A DNA stretch of 64,000 nt from Tethya wilhelma (Eukaryota; Porifera; Demospongiae; Tethyida; Tethyidae). How positions within the stretch are numbered: position 1 is the stretch's first letter; the number at the start of each line of letters is the position of its first letter. The notes beneath the pieces are model-generated. The model was given only the letters and a program-made list of their open reading frames with translations. It had not been told where the DNA came from and did no database searches. The DNA is taken from contig CAXIPT010000025.1 in assembly GCA_964030475.1 (NCBI GenBank), positions 146,507-210,506 on the forward strand, in the 5' to 3' direction. The translations under genes were made by a program, and so were the position numbers. Below, one piece after another: positions 59,211 to 64,000 of this stretch.

Positions 59211-60595
59211 GGTGGTCGGTCTTAGCAATACACGAATAGAGTGGGCAGGAAGAATGGCGGCATAATCGTGTAGTTTTACATCACCACAAACCTCAACCGG
59301 GGAGTATAGAATGATTGCACATGAAGATTATGCATGGGATCTTACAACTAGACAGCTGGCTACTTCAGTTTTGTTGTTTTTTTAACGCAACAATTAAGCC
59401 CTCATCAAGAGAAAGAGGTCTTCAAAAGAGGCTGACACCAGGTGGGAAGTATTCAAGATGCCTGCATGGAAGCAACAGAAAAGGTTCAACAGTACTACTT
59501 TATACACATCAATAAGCAGTAATTGAGTGAGAGTATAGAGCTAGTGTAAATATTATATCAATGCCAACACACACACAGAGTAGATGCATGCAGAAGCACA
59601 TTTCATGGTAATAGTAAAGACACATGGAGCTATAGACCATACAATACACTAGCAAATCAGTTCACTCATCATACATGATAATAGTATATTGGATTACCTT
59701 TGTTTCAGAACAGAACTTGAGCTAGTCCCAGAGTTTCACAGCAGTATGGAAGCATCACTAGCATGACTGAAGCTAAGACAGAGGCTTGAATCTTAAGAAA
59801 CCAATGACAAAGCAGTGTGACTCATTTCACTGAGTCTTGGTGCTCTTCAATTAGAGAGAAAACAGTCACTTTGAGGTGAAGTTAGCAGCTTTGAGTAGAC
59901 CAGTCTGACCTCCAGTAATACCTCAATCATGGCTCTACTTGTCATCAACCATATTTCACCTAAGCTGGCCGTTCTGTAGCAGCTATACCACGATCACAAA
60001 AGATTTCACTCTGATCTACCATGTGTATATACAAATTATTATCTACTTGCATTCAATACTAAATAAACTGCGTATAGGCAGACAATCCACTTCAAAGGGG
60101 CAGCTTGACGTGAACTCTTTAGAAGTACATATTCTTTTTCCATTTATTTATCCCTGGATGCATGCATGGTTGGTTAGATCAGTGGGTGTGAAGAATGAAG
60201 ATTTAGAGCCTTGTTGAAAAACAAGCAAGAACTGTCACTCCAATAGTGGCAATGAGATGATTGAACCAGTGTTGCATGGTATGTTGTAGACTTGCTGCAA
60301 AGAGCAAACTCTTCTTACTCTTGACCACATATTTGTGTGAGTGGTTTCCTTTCAGTGCCACTTTACTACACCATAGATATATAGACTACGTAACCTATAT
60401 ATCTATATATTATATCTATGACTACACATTGAGAGTCTCCTTTCAAGTTTTTCGTCAGGTGTTTCTATAGCTATACTGTTTAGTTCTGTTTTATTTATAC
60501 TTATATTATAATTATATATGGACAGTGGCATAAGGGTCATGAAAGAAAAGCTCATGCATGAGGCAGCATTTCTGAAGACAATATGTTTGTCAGAA
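59211..60595. other. No gene recognised
   Basis: Intergenic DNA with short frames only. No repeat is shared with other parts of the window as far as I can see. Confidence 0.35.
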
Positions 60596-61480
60596 CATAG
60601 ATTATATAGACATACGTACCCGGGATTGGAAACGGAGGTCACATGACAGTATATAGCCCCATAGTTAACTCGCGAAGCTTTCCGCATTGTTAATTTTGGT
60701 CATTTTTTTGTCGAGTAAAATTGATTGTACAAGGAAGGCTGCTTTTCTTTCAAAAAACTCACTCCTCGTACAAGCCAAGAGAAAAAGTAAGTTGTAGAAG
60801 TAAAGTCAGATATTTGAACTAGCGTTTTCATAAATAAATGCTGCTTTACTGGTTTTATTAGCTATTTCTAGGCGCTCAAAATTGGACCACTTACACTACT
60901 TTTTTTTCTCCCTCTCCTGTTGGCTGTGCGCTTTATCAATGTGAGCTAGCTGTCTCCATGTCTCGAGAAGGTCTTAGTATATGCCCTTAGCCATACTAGA
61001 TATTCCCTTAGTCTGTTGTTCGTCAGCTAAGACTGGACAAAGCCGTGTTTTGACCAATTTTGCTATCAAAACTTATCATCCCTTTCCCAGCTGTCTCAAC
61101 GCAGTAGAGCCAATTTATGCCCTATCAACTCAAGGACTAATACAAACTATATGCCCTTCTGGGCAGTTTGAACGAATATACCTATCAGAGAAAGAACTGT
61201 GGGTCGAAAATGAGCAGCATGTCATGTACTGTTTTGATACAGCTGTACACACACAGAACTAAAAACTTCTCAAGCGCATGCAATACGCGATTGCAAACAT
61301 TTTAGTGGCTATTTATGACTTATTCTTATCTTTTGGGGTCGTCTTGTAGCTGCTGTTCGTTGGTTTTTGACTTCTTTAGAAAAACTATAAGCTGCAAAAT
61401 TGACAATGCCGAGTGCTTCACAAAAATGTATCACGTGACCTCCGTTTCCAATCCCGTGTACGTAGTCTATATAATCTATG
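60596..61480. mobile_element. 885-bp element with about 85-bp inverted arms
   Basis: Left arm CATAGATTATATAGACATAC and GGGATTGGAAACGGAGGTCA; right arm carries TGACCTCCGTTTCCAATCCC and GTCTATATAATCTATG. The interior has an open stretch from about 60981 without recognisable motif. Long arms with no transposase suggest a foldback or MULE-like non-autonomous element. Confidence 0.7.
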
Positions 61481-61805
61481 GTCAGAATGTCAGTGTCACT
61501 GTGAAATTGTCAATTAGAGGTTTTCTCAGTGTTGAAGATCTTGGCCTTGCTAGACCAGCATGATGTTACATTGATGATGTTATATTACATGTGCAATTCC
61601 AAATTTCAATATTTTTATGTGACGTAATTTGGACTGCATATTACCGTTAGAATAATTTGAATATGCAGAAAGTATCTACCCATGAGAAACAAGCAAGTAA
61701 GCAAGCAAGCAGAAATTTTACCAGTTGCAATGGCTATATATGTGGGGCTCGCTCAGGCTTGCCCTAAATACACTTAAAAAAGATTTCCAAGAACATGACG
61801 TTTTA

Positions 61806-62011
61806 CCGTATAGCTAGAAATTTTCGAGGAGTATAAATTTCGCTGTTTTTGCAGATCGCCGCCGATCCACGAAAATTTTACCCGCAAAATTTTCGGGATC
61901 GCATTGCAATATATGGGTGGGGCTGCTCAATCCTCGAAAATTAAATCGCGAAAAGTTTGGTGATCGCCTTTCCGCGCAAATTTTATTCCTCGAAAATTTC
62001 TAGCTATACGG
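61806..62011. mobile_element. CCGTATAGC-type MITE
   Basis: 206 bp flanked by TA (61804-61805, 62012-62013). Ends CCGTATAGCTAGAAATTTTC; nearly identical in length and sequence to 39489-39694. Confidence 0.85.
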
Positions 62012-62055
62012 TATTTCTAAAAATTCCAGTGATGTTGTCTAAAACTACCACTCAC

Positions 62056-62228
62056 CATTGGATGCCAACCAAAGTGGGGAATTCCCCTTCTAGTTCTTCA
62101 CGTCAACATGAGCTCCGTATCGTAGAATAAACTCCACAAACTTGATGCAGATCCACAAGCTTGTCAGCAGCAATGGTGACAGCAGAGTCACGAGAGCTGG
62201 GCACTGGAGCAGCATTGACATCAGCACC
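62056..62228 (-). pseudogene. Decayed ankyrin exon, ANKHD1/MASK second array
   Basis: A 173-bp exon with intact acceptor (ATCTTCAG) and donor (GTGAGT). It reads GADVNAAPVPSSRDSAVTIA and ADK, then after a frameshift KFVEFILRYGAHVDVKN, an in-frame TAG, and KGNSPLWLASNG. The NAPPVPSSRDTALTIAADKG signature is unique to the second ankyrin array of ANKHD1/ANKRD17. The frameshift and stop show it is non-functional. A Glu/Asp-rich open stretch (62,434-62,520, DDDDEEEEEEEEEELDGENQ) ending in a donor lies upstream and may be another exon. Confidence 0.8.
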
Positions 62229-62697
62229 CTGAAGATACACATGGTAAGGTGCAGATACAGTGAGTATGCATGTAAGGTAAATTTAGTTACAGCTGAAAAC
62301 ATCTATAATTGTTCTTAATTAATTTCTTATACCATTAAGCTAGGTAACTAATTAGGAAAGGAAAAAAAAATCCCTCAAAGTATATAGCAATGATGGCCAA
62401 AATCCCCCCACAACTCACTCAAGATATCCATACCTGATTTTCTCCATCCAGTTCTTCCTCCTCTTCTTCCTCCTCCTCCTCCTCCTCATCATCATCATCA
62501 CACTCATAGGAGGAAGGGTGGTAGCTATTGTTGTTGGGAAGAGAGCCTTAGTAGCCTGCTGGAGTGTGTGTGGTAACATCCATATAAATACTTCGATAAA
62601 TTTTATTATTATAATGCGTCCAATGTAAAAGTTCACTTGTGTCCACTATAGGAATAATTTAGACTGCTTTGCAATTACTTACTGAAAGTTTCTACAC

Positions 62698-62764
62698 TAG
62701 CCTGATTCCCAGGCTCCTCCTTTATGAATGAAAAATTTGCAGTGGGGAGCCTGGGAATGAGGTA
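62698..62764. mobile_element. 67-bp MULE-like TAGCCTG element
   Basis: TAGCCTGATTCCCAGGCTCC with the matching inverted right end (GGAGCCTGGGAATGAGGTA). Flanking 9-mers TTTCTACAC and TGTCTACAT agree at most positions, consistent with an older 9-bp target duplication. Confidence 0.6.
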
Positions 62765-62849
62765 TGTCTACATTGTAAGTATATACAACCATCCCTGAAG
62801 GTAAAAAAGATGCCACCTCAAACAGTATAATTTAAGGATTTGAACTTAC

Positions 62850-63341
62850 ATTTGACGGTGGTGTAATCAAGGCCACTACATTGAACAGGTACTCTAGCCC
62901 AACTGATGCCTTGTATGTTATGTCCACTTCAATAAACTTTGATGAGTAGAGGACTTTGGACATGAGAGGACTCACACACAGTACATGTGTATATGTAGAG
63001 TCAATGGCATATTCCCTCAAGTAGGGGTGTCCAAGAGAGGCATACTTATCCAACTGTTTGCCTAATGTTCAATGAGAAGAGTGTTATGTACAATGCTGTG
63101 TAGTATGTAGTACATGTAGATGTAGTGTAAAGTAGTGAAGGTAATGTAGTTACATTACTTTCTACTTTCTCCTTCGTTGATCTGTCAAAGCTGACGGTGT
63201 CCTTTTCAAAGCTTAGAATGCAAGCTCTTGGGTCACTTGTCTGTTCAGTGGCTCGAAGAGTGTTCAAACGAATGTTTTTAACTCTTCCTTTGTGTGTTGC
63301 GGCTAAAGAGGCAGCCCCAGGGATGTAGTTCATCCCTTTCC
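62850..63341 (-). CDS. Two in-phase exons of an unnamed gene with a MULE-transposase-like end
   Basis: Exons 63341-63159 and 63061-62850 on the minus strand join in phase across a GT-AG intron of 97 bp. Exon one encodes GMNYIPGAASLAATHKGRVK, NIRLNTLRATEQTSDPRACI and FDRSTKEKVES; exon two encodes QLDKYASLGHPYLREYAIDS, LCVSPLMSKVLYSSKFIEVD and ITYKASVGLEYLFNVVALI before donor GTAAGT. The FIEVDITYK block followed by a hydrophobic strand resembles the first catalytic Asp region of MULE-type transposase domains. The gene continues beyond 62850, but I could not find the next exon. No stops or frameshifts are seen, unlike the RecQ fragment directly upstream. Family assignment is tentative. Confidence 0.4.
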
Positions 63342-63427
63342 CTGTGTATACAATGTTGGAGGCTAAGTGTGCATGAACAAGAAATGTTAACAGACATAGG
63401 GTCCTAGAAAATTTATTGATAACGTAC

Positions 63428-63995
63428 CTGAAAGACTTCCATGAGTAGATGAGATGGGCTTCATCCAGAGCAAGAAGACCAACTTGCCCACTGTCAATAA
63501 GGTCATGAAAGAGTGGGGATACAGTGCTACTGTTTCTAGCAAAGAATCTCTCGGGCGTTGTGTAGACAATGTCATATTCTCCACTTCGAAGGTTGGCTTC
63601 AACTGTCTTGTCTTTCTGTGTTGAACTCAAGTGAGTTGCTTGGATGCCTTTTCAAGAAGAGAGACGGTCTGGTCTTCAATGAGGCTGATGGTCGGTGTTA
63701 GCACAATAGTTAGCTTCTTGGAGATAAGTGCGGGAAACTGAAAGCACAAACTTTTCCCAGATCCGGTTGGCTGTAGAACAAATGTGTTTCTTCTTTCCAA
63801 TGCTGCTTTGATGATCTGCAGCTGCCAGTCCTTGAACTCTTGCATCTTAAAATGTTTTAACAGCAGACCAGTCATCTGGAGATCTTGTACCTCTGTATTA
63901 ATTGTTTCAATAATGCCAAGCTTATAAAATTCACTTTTAAAAAAAGTATGTATATGGCTTACCATGTCCTGGTGATGAATTGAAAGGCTCCACAT
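63428..63995 (-). pseudogene. RecQ-type DEAH helicase fragment, frameshifted
   Basis: Minus strand. From the right edge: FKMQEFKDWQLQIIKAALER (RecQ motif 0 region), FVLQPTGSGKSLCFQFPALI (motif I, Walker A), VLTPTISLIEDQTVSLLEK (motif Ia). A frameshift follows, with the homology resuming as GIQATHLSSTQKDKTVEANL, YDIVYTTPERF and LLALDEAHLIYSW (motif II, DEAH) up to a donor GTACGT after 63428. A possible small intron lies near 63,940-63,960. Motifs III-VI are not found downstream; the next exons (63341-62850) do not continue the helicase and do not match in phase. It could be a pseudogene of a RecQ-like gene, or part of a transposon-borne helicase. Confidence 0.75.
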
Positions 63996-64000
63996 GCCTT

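Noticed and set aside
59939..60217. 92-codon open frame
   Set aside because: Low-complexity hydrophobic composition of AT-rich DNA without homology or flanking exons.

Overview
The window looks like a nuclear contig from an early-branching animal, most likely a demosponge. The genes are intron-rich with short introns and canonical GT-AG sites. Animal signalling and processing families are present (furin-type convertase, R-Smad, heterotrimeric G-alpha, COP1, ANKHD1/MASK-like ankyrins). The non-coding DNA is AT-rich and packed with dinucleotide microsatellites and short inverted-repeat transposons. The sponge assignment is inference; animal nuclear DNA is well supported.

Region 1 (1-13.2 kb) is gene-dense. 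In order it holds the 5' half of threonyl-tRNA synthetase (minus), VPS28 (plus, single exon), UTP15 (minus, 11 exons, complete) and a furin/PCSK5-like proprotein convertase (plus, 9 exons, complete). TARS/VPS28 and UTP15/furin are divergent pairs with short shared promoters, and both promoters carry a perfect TGACGTCA box. The VPS28 3' part plus the last UTP15 exon occurs twice, on either side of a single N at 3157. This looks like two overlapping contig ends that were not merged.

Region 2 (13.2-34 kb) is a repeat-rich stretch with two assembly gaps. It contains TTAA-flanked (piggyBac-type) elements, a Helitron remnant, a Ty1/copia remnant, palindromic elements, a decayed ankyrin exon, a decayed Smad MH2 domain and an orphan G-alpha C-terminal exon with a frameshift.

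Region 3 (34.2-41.8 kb) is one complete 18-exon COP1 (RING, coiled coil, WD40 E3 ligase) gene on the plus strand. Its exons stay fully in phase although two introns are filled with at least seven inverted-repeat elements, some nested in one another.

Region 4 (42-64 kb) is again repeat-rich: more decayed ANKHD1-like exons, a LINE reverse-transcriptase remnant between long inverted repeats, a broken multi-pass membrane RING gene, a tandemly duplicated non-coding block, and at the right edge a frameshifted RecQ-type helicase fragment followed by two clean in-phase exons that resemble a MULE-type transposase.

The housekeeping genes are not functionally linked: TARS is translation, VPS28 ESCRT-I, UTP15 the small-subunit processome, furin secretory-pathway proteolysis, and COP1 ubiquitin ligation. 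The strongest hunt results are a family of TAGCCTCG elements with perfect 9-bp target duplications, the nested insertions that show ancestral empty sites, the shared CRE-type promoters, and the probable assembly duplication. I found no clear new biological system; the membrane-RING gene and the RecQ/MULE-like locus are the best candidates for one.
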